A DNA stretch of 9,604 bases, taken from contig CADDYT010000201.1 of the NCBI GenBank assembly GCA_902810755.1, positions 1 through 9,604 of the forward strand, given 5' to 3'. The position numbers were made by a program, and so were the translations under genes. The notes below the pieces were generated by a model. It worked only from the letters and a program-made list of their open reading frames with translations. It was not told where the DNA came from and ran no database searches. The first letter of the stretch is position 1, and each line of letters starts with the position of its first letter. This document shows positions 1 to 6,726 of the stretch, piece by piece. Source of the DNA: Chloroflexota bacterium (GTDB lineage: Bacteria; Chloroflexota; Ktedonobacteria; Ktedonobacterales; Ktedonobacteraceae).

Positions 1-48
1 TGTGTCATATGAGTCTGCATTCTTCCCCGCAAAGGACGGAGACCCCAC

Positions 49-62
49 TGGCCCTACTATAT
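49..62. repeat. Short direct repeat, copy 1 (14 bp, second copy at 9542-9555)
   Basis: The 14-base sequence TGGCCCTACTATAT occurs here and again, identical and in the same orientation, near the right end of the window. The flanks differ. Nothing else in positions 1-231 looks coding. The repeat may be the conserved core of a dispersed intergenic element, but only two copies are visible, so this is inference. Confidence 0.4.
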
Positions 63-153
63 CGGAGGAGTGATCCCTCTCAGTTGCCTGGATGTCGAGA
101 TTCCTGTTGATGCTATCTATCACAACATCCCTGTTGTCTAACCGTGCCACAGG

Positions 154-186
154 CAAAAACCCGATATCCATGTGGTCGGGGTTTTG
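154..186 (-). terminator. Probable intrinsic terminator after the WD40 gene
   Basis: Read on the minus strand, about 45 bases after the TGA of the WD40 gene, AAAAC then CCCGA pairs with TCGGG followed by TTTTT. The stem is CCCGA/TCGGG (160-164 with 176-180), extended by A-T pairs (156-159 with 182-185) across one bulged base. The loop is 11 bases. The T run directly after the GC stem is the expected layout for a Rho-independent terminator. The stem is short, so efficiency is uncertain. The plus-strand side also ends in a T-rich stretch, so it may work in both directions. Confidence 0.5.
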
Positions 187-231
187 TTCTATGGAGAGGC
201 AAAGGGTGAGACCAGGAAATAGTGACACACA

Positions 232-1380
232 TCAAGTCAAGATACGCACCTGCTTGCCGCTGATGGCATCCCAGAGTTCAACGTAGGCATCGGGAGCAGG
301 GGCAGAGTCGATGTTGGGGTTGGAGCTATAATCGCCGCCGCCGGAAGCCAGGAGATTGCCGGTGGGGTCGAAAGCAACAACAAGTTCGTCGGCGCCCTGG
401 ATATCGGGCAGCTTTTTGCCGGTAGTCAGGTCCCAGCGTTCGATGACGCCAGGGTCGGCGGCGGCGGCCAGTATGCGACCATCCGGGCTGATGCTGAGCG
501 AATAGATCAATGCGCTTTGGGTGGCGAGAATACGCAGTTTTGTTGCCCCTTTGCCGCTTAAGTTCCATAAGGTGACCTGCTGTATGCTATCAGAGACCAG
601 CGTCTCCGAACTGAGGGCCAGCAAGTCTCCACGCGGACTGAATGAGAGGGCGTTGACGGCAGCGAGATTGCTGCTATGGGGAAACGGGAAAACCCTCTGT
701 CCACTGGCGACATTCCACACTTGAACCGTTGTAGAACCGGCCACCAGCAACCGACCATCGGAGCTAAAAGCGACCGTCGTGCCGCCGCTGGCCGAGGAAG
801 ACGCAGGAAACGTTTGGAGCAGTTTGCCGCTGTTCGTATCCCACAACCTGACCATACCGTCATCATCTCCGCTCGCCAGCAACTGCCCATCCGGGCTGAA
901 AGCGAGTGAGAAGACGGCGCTGCTGTTGGCAAATCTATCGGGCAACGTATTTCCGCTCACTACATTCCAGAGCAGGATATTCTCATCTTCCGAGCAGATC
1001 GCTACCCAGTCTCCATCCGGGCTAAAGGCGACGGCATTAATGTTTTCCTGCCCGGAGAGCGTGCGCAATTTTTTGCCGGTCGCCACATTCCAGAGTATAA
1101 CGCTGGAGCCAGCGAACGCGCCATCAGTATTATCATGGTCTACAGCCGCGACAAGCAGACGGCCATCAGGGCTGAAAGCGAGAGATTGCACGTAATCGAC
1201 AGCCGTGATAACGCCAGCACTGGTGGAGGCGTTGAGCGAATTGAGGAAATAGTAACTGGATGAAATAAGCAGGAGAAACACAGCCAGCCCACTGAGCAAC
1301 CAGGTGACAGGCCGCTTCCACCAGGGCAGACGCAAATTAGCCTCAAATGAGGCATCCTGGACTTCAGGCTCATCCTTCAT
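232..1380 (-). CDS. Membrane-anchored WD40 repeat beta-propeller protein (382 aa)
   Basis: The short N-terminal segment (residues 1-24, with R17, K22 and R23 just before the membrane) precedes one hydrophobic helix at about 25-46, so the predicted topology is N-in with the rest outside the membrane. Residues of about 60-382 contain seven WD40-type units. Six show the (S/A)FSPDGxLLA-type turn or a close variant, most end in a LWD/LWN/VWN-type strand followed by xSGK or xTGK, and the last unit ends at the C terminus. Seven blades make a complete propeller. WD40 propellers are binding scaffolds without catalysis, and no kinase, protease or other enzymatic domain is fused here, unlike many bacterial WD40 proteins. 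The ligand is unknown. The start is supported by GGAGGA at 1387-1392, six bases before ATG. A promoter and a structured leader lie upstream, so it is probably transcribed separately from the glucosidase gene 235 bp upstream on the same strand. Confidence 0.88.
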   Translation of the reverse strand: MKDEPEVQDASFEANLRLPWWKRPVTWLLSGLAVFLLLISSSYYFLNSLNASTSAGVITAVDYVQSLAFSPDGRLLVAAVDHDNTDGAFAGSSVILWNVATGKKLRTLSGQENINAVAFSPDGDWVAICSEDENILLWNVVSGNTLPDRFANSSAVFSLAFSPDGQLLASGDDDGMVRLWDTNSGKLLQTFPASSSASGGTTVAFSSDGRLLVAGSTTVQVWNVASGQRVFPFPHSSNLAAVNALSFSPRGDLLALSSETLVSDSIQQVTLWNLSGKGATKLRILATQSALIYSLSISPDGRILAAAADPGVIERWDLTTGKKLPDIQGADELVVAFDPTGNLLASGGGDYSSNPNIDSAPAPDAYVELWDAISGKQVRILT

Positions 1381-1397
1381 AGACTATCCTCCGCGTC

Positions 1398-1447
1398 GTA
1401 TCACTGGCATGCAATAAGAAATCTACGGAACTGTGATACAGTAGATT
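1398..1447 (-). promoter_or_regulatory. Possible H-type pseudoknot in the WD40 mRNA leader
   Basis: In minus-strand RNA order the leader contains AAUCUAC (1447-1441), GUAUCAC (1439-1433), GUAGAUU (1426-1420) and GUGAUAC (1404-1398). Segment 1 is perfectly complementary to segment 3, and segment 2, which sits in the loop of that hairpin, is perfectly complementary to segment 4. Loops are 1, 6 and 15 bases. This crossing order is the classical pseudoknot topology. It could instead be two mutually exclusive hairpins. The last segment ends five bases before the GGAGGA ribosome binding site, so folding could affect translation of the WD40 gene. No known riboswitch class was recognised. The pairing is seen directly. 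A regulatory role is inference. Confidence 0.4.
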
Positions 1448-1468
1448 CTATCTCTGCCTGTTGCGGGT

Positions 1469-1497
1469 AATATACTCTATGTATCGGCAAACTTCAA
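1469..1497 (-). promoter_or_regulatory. Sigma-70-type promoter for the WD40 gene
   Basis: On the minus strand TTGAAG (1497-1492) is followed after exactly 17 bases by TATATT (1474-1469), matching the consensus -35 and -10 at four and five of six positions. Transcription would begin near 1462. This gives a leader of about 80 bases that contains the whole pseudoknot-like element. Position and spacing support independent transcription of the WD40 gene. Confidence 0.55.
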
Positions 1498-1560
1498 TAA
1501 GCAATTTTATCAGAATGCGTAGGGGTGTCATAGCGGGACAGCGAATCGACGAGCGGGCAG

Positions 1561-1603
1561 AGGATCAGGCCTCCGTCCCGCAGCATCCCCCATGCCTGAT
1601 CTT
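1561..1603 (-). terminator. Hairpin downstream of the glucosidase gene, weak terminator candidate
   Basis: GATCAGGC at 1563-1570 pairs perfectly with GCCTGATC at 1594-1601, with two further possible outer pairs including one G-T, around a 23-base loop. It starts about 12 bases after the TAG stop of the glucosidase gene. There is no T run after it on the minus strand, so it is not a clear Rho-independent terminator. A second inverted repeat, GCGGGAC/GTCCCGC (1533-1539 and 1575-1581), overlaps and would compete with it. Confidence 0.25.
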
Positions 1604-1614
1604 GAGAAGCCAGG

Positions 1615-4365
1615 CTATTCAGCTCGCAGCTTTCCCTGCTGCTGGATGAGCATTGCCACAAGGCCGGTCCAGCCAGTCTGGTGACTGGCGCCCAGACCGG
1701 TGCCAGTATCGCCATCGAAGTATTCGTGGAAGAGCAGGTAGTCGCGCCAGTGGGGATCGCTCTGAAAGGGATGGAGCGAGCCGTTGTACGGACGCCGACC
1801 TGTTTCGTCGCGCAGGAAGAGGCGAATTAAGCGGCGAGAGAGTTCACCGGCGACCTGCTGCAAGGTCAGATAGCGACCGGAGCCGGTGGGACATTCGACG
1901 GTGAACTCGTCTCCGTAGTAGCGGTGGAATGTTTGCAGAGCCTCGATAAGCAGGTAGTTGATGGGGAACCAGATGGGGCCGCGCCAGTTGGAGTTGCCGC
2001 CGAAGAGGCCGGTTTGCGACTCCGCCGGTTCGTAAGCGATGGTATGCGTCACGCCATCAACGTTGAGCGTGTAGGGATGATGGGCATGGTACTTGCTAAG
2101 AGAGCGAATGCCGTAATCGGCGAGAAATTCGTCAGGCGCGAGCATGCGGCGCAGCAGTTGTTTCATGCGATGGCCGCGTACCAGCGCCAGCAGGCGACGC
2201 TGACCGGAGCCGGGCTGCTGCCAGTGGGAGACCAGCCGCGTCAGGTCTGGTCGGTTGGTCAGATACCATGTCAGGTGGTAGTTGAAGCGCGGCAGGGCTT
2301 CCAGCAGCTCCGGTTCCAGAACTTCCACCGCGCACAGCGGAATCAGGCCGACCAGCGAGCGAATTTTGAGGGGCATGCGTGAACCATCCGGGCGGCTGAT
2401 GACATCATAGAAGAAGGCATCTTCATCATCCCACAGGGAAATGCCCTCCCCGCCAATATTGTTCATGGCGGCGGCAATTGAGAGGAAGTGTTCAAAGAAT
2501 TTGAGAGCAATATCCTCATAGACGGAGTTGGCACGCGCGAGTTCAAGGGCAATGCTCATCATATTCAGGCAGAACATGCCCATCCAGCTGGTGCTGTCGC
2601 TCTGCTCCAGTTGCCCGCCGGTGGGCAGCGGCGCGCTGCGATCAAAGATGCCGATATTGTCCAGACCCAGAAAACCACCCTGAAAGATGTTCTTGCCCTC
2701 CGAATCCTTGCGATTGACCCACCAGGTGAAGTTGAGCAGCAATTTGTGGAAAACCCGCTCCAGGAAGGCCCGATCGGCACAGCCGCTCTGCTGGCGGTCG
2801 ATGTTGTAGACCTGCAGCGCGGCCCAGGCGATCACCGGTGGGTTGACATCATCGAATGCCCATTCAAAGGCTGGAAGTTGCCCGTTGGGATGCATATACC
2901 ACTCGCGCAGGAGCAAATCAAGCTGGCTTCTGGCAAACGTGCTGTCAATCAAAGCGAAGGGAACGCAGTGAAAGGCTAAATCCCACGAGGCATACCAGGG
3001 ATATTCCCATTTGTCCGGCATCGACATCACCCGTTCGTTGTGCAGATGCCGCCACTGCCTGTTGCGTCCATGCCAGCGTTCAGCAGGCGGCGTCGGCTGG
3101 GCCGGGTCGCCCTGCAACCACTGTTCTACGATGAAATGATAGAACTGTTTGTTCCACAGCATCCCCGCCAGGGCCTGTCGCTGCACGCGGCGCGTATCCT
3201 CATCCAATGCAGCAGGCTGTAAGGCAGTATAATAGTCGTCAGCCTCCTGCCTGCGCCGTTCAAAAACGGCAGCAAAGTCCGCAAATGGTTCGATAAGGGC
3301 TGGATATACCTGTGAAGCCTGCTGACCCTCATCCTTCTTCCCCATGTCATCCCTGCTATCATCGGGCAGTCGGGTCAGGCGCAGGCGCAGGGCGAGCGTG
3401 GCACCTGCCGCGAGAGTGCGCCTGTAGAGGGCGGCGGCCTTTGTCCCCACACGCGCGGGATTCACCGCTTCCGGCCTGCCTGCAATCAGATAATCATGGA
3501 AGGCATCCTTCACATAGGGCGAGGCATTCGGCACGTGAAAAAGCCGCTGCATATTCGTCTCGTTCTCGGTGAACAGCAAGGTATCGGCGGCCTCGCAGGA
3601 TAGAAGATAATCTCCCAGCAGGTGATGTCTGGCTTCGATAGAGAGCAGGTCGGCAGGAGGTTGAACAACGGGGGAAATATGCTCTTTCAAAAGCGGTTTT
3701 CTGCTATCACGCCCCCAGCACCAGGTATTGCGAAACCAGAGCGTGGGCAAGATATACAGGGAAGCCGCCTCTTGCCCGCGATTCACGATGTTGAAGCGAA
3801 TCAGGATATCGGTGGGATCAGCTTTGGCATACTCCACAAAGACATCGAAGTAACGATTGTCGGCAAAAATGCCGGTATCGAGCAGCTCAAATTCGGGGGC
3901 CTGCCTGCCGCGCCGGGCGTTCTCCTGCACGAGCAATGTATAGGGAAAAGCGGCCTGCGGATAGCGGTAGAGCATGCGCATATAGCTGTGGGTGGGAGTG
4001 CTATCAAGATAATAGTAAATTTCTTTGACATCTTCGCCATGATTGCCTTCCAGACCCGTCAGGCCGAACAATCGCTCTTTGAGAATGGGGTCCTGACCGT
4101 TCCAGAGCGCGAGGGCAAAGCAAAGATAGCCTTTATCGTCGCTGATGCCCGCCAGGCCATCTTCCGTCCAGCGATAGGCGCGGGAGCGCGCCATATCGTG
4201 GGGGAAATACTCCCAGGCCGAGCCATAGGCGCTATAATCCTCGCGCACTGTCCCCCACGAACGCTCGCTCAGATACGGCCCCCAGAGCAGCCAGGGGTCG
4301 CCATAGTAGGGCAGGGGCTGCACACGCTTCTCTTCAGGCCCTCTTGTTCTACGCGCAAATTCCAT
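1615..4365 (-). CDS. GH63 / MGH1-like glycoside hydrolase (glucosidase), 916 aa
   Basis: The protein belongs to the large bacterial glucosidase group related to GH63 and mannosylglycerate hydrolase. Residues of about 15-340 form the N-terminal beta-rich part with [12 protein letters not shown] and [15 protein letters not shown]. Residues of about 370-916 form the (alpha/alpha)6 barrel. Typical barrel motifs are [10 protein letters not shown] (457-466; D462 is the likely general acid), [10 protein letters not shown] (501-510), the [15 protein letters not shown] segment (563-577), [14 protein letters not shown] (793-806) and HEYFDGDTG (880-888; E881 is the likely base). By family analogy it would hydrolyse alpha-glycosidic bonds by inversion, but the substrate (glucoside, glucosylglycerate, mannosylglycerate or oligosaccharide) cannot be read from sequence. 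No signal peptide is seen, so a cytoplasmic location is expected. The length fits the roughly 900-residue subgroup. The start has GGGAGT five bases upstream (4371-4376). A promoter candidate lies in the divergent region with the methyltransferase gene. Confidence 0.88.
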   Translation of the reverse strand: MEFARRTRGPEEKRVQPLPYYGDPWLLWGPYLSERSWGTVREDYSAYGSAWEYFPHDMARSRAYRWTEDGLAGISDDKGYLCFALALWNGQDPILKERLFGLTGLEGNHGEDVKEIYYYLDSTPTHSYMRMLYRYPQAAFPYTLLVQENARRGRQAPEFELLDTGIFADNRYFDVFVEYAKADPTDILIRFNIVNRGQEAASLYILPTLWFRNTWCWGRDSRKPLLKEHISPVVQPPADLLSIEARHHLLGDYLLSCEAADTLLFTENETNMQRLFHVPNASPYVKDAFHDYLIAGRPEAVNPARVGTKAAALYRRTLAAGATLALRLRLTRLPDDSRDDMGKKDEGQQASQVYPALIEPFADFAAVFERRRQEADDYYTALQPAALDEDTRRVQRQALAGMLWNKQFYHFIVEQWLQGDPAQPTPPAERWHGRNRQWRHLHNERVMSMPDKWEYPWYASWDLAFHCVPFALIDSTFARSQLDLLLREWYMHPNGQLPAFEWAFDDVNPPVIAWAALQVYNIDRQQSGCADRAFLERVFHKLLLNFTWWVNRKDSEGKNIFQGGFLGLDNIGIFDRSAPLPTGGQLEQSDSTSWMGMFCLNMMSIALELARANSVYEDIALKFFEHFLSIAAAMNNIGGEGISLWDDEDAFFYDVISRPDGSRMPLKIRSLVGLIPLCAVEVLEPELLEALPRFNYHLTWYLTNRPDLTRLVSHWQQPGSGQRRLLALVRGHRMKQLLRRMLAPDEFLADYGIRSLSKYHAHHPYTLNVDGVTHTIAYEPAESQTGLFGGNSNWRGPIWFPINYLLIEALQTFHRYYGDEFTVECPTGSGRYLTLQQVAGELSRRLIRLFLRDETGRRPYNGSLHPFQSDPHWRDYLLFHEYFDGDTGTGLGASHQTGWTGLVAMLIQQQGKLRAE

Positions 4366-4454
4366 ACTGGACTCCCGACCCGCGAAGCAATCACGAGAAA
4401 GATTCCCTGCATCCTGGTTTTCCTGATTACGAGTCAGTTTGATGCAATGGGTCT

Positions 4455-4482
4455 ATTTTACCATAACAGGCCTTGCCAGCAA
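4455..4482 (-). promoter_or_regulatory. Extended -10 promoter candidate for the glucosidase gene
   Basis: On the minus strand TGG precedes TAAAAT (4460-4455), giving an extended -10 element, with a weak -35 TTGCTG (4482-4477) 16 bases upstream. Transcription would start near 4448 and leave a leader of about 80 bases before the ATG at 4365. On the opposite strand only a weak pair, TTGATG (4439-4444) and CATAAC (4462-4467) with 17 bases between, could serve the methyltransferase gene. It overlaps this site, so the two promoters may compete. Confidence 0.4.
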
Positions 4483-4545
4483 TAGCACCGTATGCTACAC
4501 TCCACCTGGCAGGGAAGAACAGTTGTACAAACAGGAAGTTGAAGC

Positions 4546-5097
4546 ATGGTAACTATTGCTCAAACACGCAAGACAAAGGCGAAGGCACAGACGCTCTACT
4601 GGAGCAGCACGACAGGCCCGGTGGGAACCATCCTCTTGATGGCGACAGAACAGGGCGTGTGCTGGACGGGCATGCCTGGATATACCATCAATGAGGGATT
4701 GGATTGGGCAGCGCGCTGGATGACAATTGAGCGGGTGGCAGAGGGCGAGCAGGTTGAGCCGCTGCGACAGGGCATGGACGAGTTGCGGAGATATTTCGCG
4801 GGGGAGCGTCTCAATTTCTCTTGCCCGCTCGACCTGTATGGTACTCCCTTCCAGCTTGAAGTCTGGCAGGCGCTCTGCCGCATCCCCTATGGAGAGACGC
4901 GCTCCTACGCACAGATTGCGCAGGCCATCGGTCGCCCGCTCGCCGTGCGGGCCGTCGGCGCGGCCAACGGGGCCAACCCTGTCGGCATCATCGTCCCCTG
5001 CCACCGCGTCATTGGCAGTAACGGCTCCCTGACGGGCTACGGCGGCGGCCTACCGATGAAAGAATGGTTGCTGGCGCTGGAAGGGGCAAAGCTATAA
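4546..5097 (+). CDS. ogt: Methylated-DNA--protein-cysteine methyltransferase (183 aa)
   Basis: This is an O6-alkylguanine-DNA alkyltransferase, a suicide repair protein that moves the alkyl group from O6-alkylguanine to its own cysteine. The diagnostic active-site motif IVPCHRVIG is present at 149-157 with C152 as acceptor. The DNA-binding helix-turn-helix region upstream includes GTPFQLEVWQAL (99-110), PYGETRSYAQIA (114-125) with the conserved tyrosine Y121, and RAVGAANGANP (135-145) with the arginine that replaces the flipped base. The downstream SLTGYGGGL is also typical. The N-terminal domain (about 15-95) is the usual weakly conserved ribonuclease-like fold. The length matches Ogt/MGMT proteins without an Ada regulatory domain. 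AGGAAG at 4533-4538 lies seven bases before the ATG. It is divergent from the glucosidase gene and convergent with the small membrane protein gene. The ogt symbol is by family, since Ogt and AdaB-type proteins are hard to separate. Confidence 0.95.
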   Translation: MVTIAQTRKTKAKAQTLYWSSTTGPVGTILLMATEQGVCWTGMPGYTINEGLDWAARWMTIERVAEGEQVEPLRQGMDELRRYFAGERLNFSCPLDLYGTPFQLEVWQALCRIPYGETRSYAQIAQAIGRPLAVRAVGAANGANPVGIIVPCHRVIGSNGSLTGYGGGLPMKEWLLALEGAKL

Positions 5098-5105
5098 AAA
5101 GCATC

Positions 5106-5209
5106 GTAAACGTGTCATGCTGAGTGCAGCGAAGCATCTGAGGCGACCACATAGATCAACCCGTTGCCTCAGATGCTTCGCTGCACTCAGCATGACATAT
5201 CGGGTTTAC
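5106..5209. repeat. Long palindromic dispersed-type repeat between convergent genes
   Basis: The arms 5113-5144 and 5166-5197 are perfect 32-bp inverted repeats beginning TGTCATGCTGAGTGCAGCG, around a 21-base centre. Outside them GTAAAC (5106-5111) pairs with GTTTAC (5204-5209) across an asymmetric bulge. The arm sequence resembles the dispersed repeats with a TGTCAT-CTGAG-GCAGCGAAG core that I know from Chloroflexota and several other bacterial genomes. The element fills the gap between the methyltransferase stop and the end of the minus-strand membrane protein gene, whose TAA lies inside the outer arm. It could act as a two-way transcription terminator, although no T run directly follows either arm. 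Confidence 0.9.
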
Positions 5210-5661
5210 CTGCTATAGTTGCCTGCCGAGGTCATAAAAATCTTGACCAGGCCGCGAATGACGGTGATGGCAATGGCCAGGACAACGAGAATCATGACGA
5301 TCCAGACCCAGGTAATGCCTGCCCTGTTCGCGGGGGCACCGCTGCTGAGCGAGTTGATGAAAAGCGGGGTCAGGATAATCAGCGGGATCGCCAGCAGCGC
5401 GAGGCAGCAGAGAACGACAAACGCGGGGAGCAGGATGCGCCAGAGGCCCGAATCGCGCAGATTCTCAGTTTTGGCCGTGCCATACGCCTGCCTGGTCTCC
5501 TGTTTCGGTGTCTCCAGCGTCACGCTGACCCCCTCTTCGGTGGCCGGCGTCTCCTGCACCTTCAAATCCAGCACGCGCGCATTGTCCTCAAGAGCGCGCT
5601 GCGCCTGTGAGGGTGATCCCTGAGAAGACTGTGTATTTCCATTCAACGGCGTCTCGTCCAT
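5206..5661 (-). CDS. Small two-helix membrane protein of unknown function (151 aa)
   Basis: I do not recognise a family. Residues 1-75 are hydrophilic and rich in E, Q, T and S, with no clear fold. They are followed by two strongly hydrophobic segments at about 76-101 and 115-137, joined by a short polar loop (NSLSSGAPANRAG). R75 before the first helix and R136 and K140 after the second fit both termini in the cytoplasm. There is no signal peptidase or lipobox motif. The start at 5661 is chosen because AGGAGA (5671-5676 on the minus strand) lies ten bases upstream. Another ATG at 5671 is in a different frame and overlaps this Shine-Dalgarno sequence. The gene is convergent with the methyltransferase gene, and its stop codon overlaps the palindromic repeat. 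A clear extended -10 element upstream and consistent membrane architecture support a real gene, but the function is open. Confidence 0.75.
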   Translation of the reverse strand: MDETPLNGNTQSSQGSPSQAQRALEDNARVLDLKVQETPATEEGVSVTLETPKQETRQAYGTAKTENLRDSGLWRILLPAFVVLCCLALLAIPLIILTPLFINSLSSGAPANRAGITWVWIVMILVVLAIAITVIRGLVKIFMTSAGNYSR

Positions 5662-5702
5662 CTTTGTTCATCTCCTGAAAGAAAGAATTATTGCTCCCTT
5701 TC

Positions 5703-5711
5703 AGTATATCA
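5703..5711 (-). promoter_or_regulatory. Extended -10 promoter of the small membrane protein gene
   Basis: On the minus strand TGA is followed directly by TATACT (5708-5703), a five-of-six match to TATAAT with the extended TGn motif. No good -35 is seen 16-18 bases upstream, which is common for extended -10 promoters. The predicted start near 5696 leaves a short leader of about 35 bases. Confidence 0.5.
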
Positions 5712-5752
5712 CACTCCGAGGTGGAGAAGCAGCGGCGAAGAAGATGTTCACT

Positions 5753-5764
5753 GCTTGCGCAAGC
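5753..5764. promoter_or_regulatory. Perfect 12-bp palindrome, operator candidate
   Basis: GCTTGCGCAAGC reads the same on both strands. It lies about 45 bp upstream of the leftward -10 element and about 165 bp before the rightward TATAAT. The position suits an activator or repressor dimer site for the small membrane protein gene. No regulator is assigned. Confidence 0.35.
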
Positions 5765-5928
5765 CGTTATGAAGAGGTACCATGTTGGTAGAGAAATATA
5801 ACCGTTATCTACGACTGCGGAGAGCATTTGCAATACATGTTATGGGAATTATGACCAGGCGAAGTTCCGGGTACTGGCAAGCTTTCCGTTTCCCTGCTGA
5901 CCGGGAATACCGGACAAAGAAGCTGGAG

Positions 5929-5950
5929 TATAATACGCAAACAAGTTTGC
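5929..5950 (+). promoter_or_regulatory. comF promoter -10 with overlapping dyad
   Basis: A consensus TATAAT lies at 5929-5934, 47 bases before the comF GTG. No convincing -35 is seen at the usual spacing. Directly after it, GCAAAC-AA-GTTTGC (5937-5950) forms a perfect 6+6 dyad centred near the expected transcription start at about 5941. A protein bound there would block initiation, so this could be a repressor operator. The centre of two bases differs from the four-base centre of Gram-positive LexA boxes. Confidence 0.45.
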
Positions 5951-5981
5951 ATATGTCATCCTGTACTTGCTGGAGGGATAA

Positions 5982-6707
5982 GTGAACGCTATCCTGCTCT
6001 TGCAGAAATCGCAGCGCATCACGCAGCAATGGCTGGACCTGCTGTTTCCGCCGCGCTGTGCGGGTTGTCGCAGGAGCGGCCACGTGCTGTGCGCGGATTG
6101 TGTGAGGGCTATTCGGCTCTTGCAGCCGCCTTTGTGTCAGCACTGTGGGTCGCCGTCGGCGGTAAGCGGGTTGTGTCAGTCATGCCGCTACCACGCGCCG
6201 CGTCTGCACGGGTTGCGGGCGGTGGGCATATTCGAGGAGCCGCTACGTGCATACATCCACGCGCTGAAGTATAATGGAAACACGCGGCTGGCAGAGCCGC
6301 TGGGCCGCTTGCTGGCTCAGGCGTACATACGTAACGGCTTTCAGGCCGATACCATCATCGCCGTTCCCCTGCACCCGGAACGGCTGCGGCAGCGCGGCTA
6401 CAACCACGCGCAACTGCTGGCCGAGGTCTGCGCCTCGCTGGTGGGCGTTCCGCTCTCTAACGATATTGTGCAGCGCCTGCGGGCCACGCCCGCGCAGGTC
6501 GGGCTTTCGGCCAGCCAGCGTTTCCAGAACATGGCTGGCGCCTTCACCTGTACGCCCGCTTTCGCGACAGGCGCGCTACGGGGGCGACGCATCCTCATCA
6601 TCGATGATGTCTGTACAACAGGCGCGACCATCGAGGCTTGCGCCGCCCCGCTCTACGCGGCTGGCGCGGCTGCTGTGCTGGGCCTCGTGCTGGCGCGCCC
6701 ACTGTAA
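5982..6707 (+). CDS. comF: ComF family protein: zinc-finger plus phosphoribosyltransferase (241 aa)
   Basis: ComF proteins combine a cysteine-rich N terminus with a type I phosphoribosyltransferase fold and are needed for DNA uptake in competent bacteria. Related GntX-type proteins occur in non-competent species. The N-terminal region has four CxxC pairs: C26/C29, C37/C40, C52/C55 and C65/C68. After YNGNTRLAEPLGRLLA (97-112) come the family motif RLRQRGYNHAQLLA (134-147) and the PRPP-binding loop ILIIDDVCTTGAT (204-216). The length is typical. The GTG start at 5982 is chosen because GGAGGG (5972-5977) lies four bases upstream and the product starts with the usual short leader before the zinc region. 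The gene is followed after 19 bp by the LOG-like gene, which suggests one transcript. Whether this organism is naturally competent cannot be told from the window. Confidence 0.92.
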   Translation: MNAILLLQKSQRITQQWLDLLFPPRCAGCRRSGHVLCADCVRAIRLLQPPLCQHCGSPSAVSGLCQSCRYHAPRLHGLRAVGIFEEPLRAYIHALKYNGNTRLAEPLGRLLAQAYIRNGFQADTIIAVPLHPERLRQRGYNHAQLLAEVCASLVGVPLSNDIVQRLRATPAQVGLSASQRFQNMAGAFTCTPAFATGALRGRRILIIDDVCTTGATIEACAAPLYAAGAAAVLGLVLARPL

Positions 6708-6726
6708 TGCGAGGAGCAAGCATACG

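Larger units (their letters stand above)
5662..5981. other. Divergent control region between the small membrane protein gene and comF
   Basis: This 320-bp stretch has lower GC than its neighbours. It contains an extended -10 promoter facing left, a perfect 12-bp palindrome (5753-5764), a consensus TATAAT facing right (5929-5934) and a 14-bp dyad over the likely comF start of transcription (5937-5950). A 67-codon open frame at 5782-5985 overlaps the comF GTG start by four bases. Its arginine-rich, compositionally random protein, its codon use unlike the neighbours and the promoter elements inside it argue against coding. Confidence 0.55.

Noticed and set aside
92..286. 64-codon plus-strand frame near the left edge
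   Set aside because: It crosses the terminator and the 3' end of the WD40 gene on the opposite strand and has no supporting signal.
3622..4485. 287-codon open frame on the plus strand
   Set aside because: It is antisense to the GH63 gene along nearly all its length, has no family motifs and arises from GC-rich codon use of the true gene.
5106..5209. CRISPR array or insertion sequence
   Set aside because: There is one inverted pair only, with no spaced direct repeats and no transposase frame.
5937..5950. LexA (SOS) box reading of the comF dyad
   Set aside because: The spacing between half-sites is two bases, whereas Gram-positive LexA boxes have a four-base centre, and the half-sites lack GAAC.
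5782..5985. 67-codon frame overlapping the comF start by four bases (GTGA)
   Set aside because: The overlap looks like translational coupling, but the predicted peptide has random composition, codon use differs from neighbours, and the comF -10 and dyad lie within it.
6274..6726. N-terminal extension of the LOG-like frame to 6274
   Set aside because: The extension overlaps comF in another frame, encodes low-complexity arginine- and serine-rich sequence, and the ATG at 6727 has a ribosome binding site and matches the normal family start.
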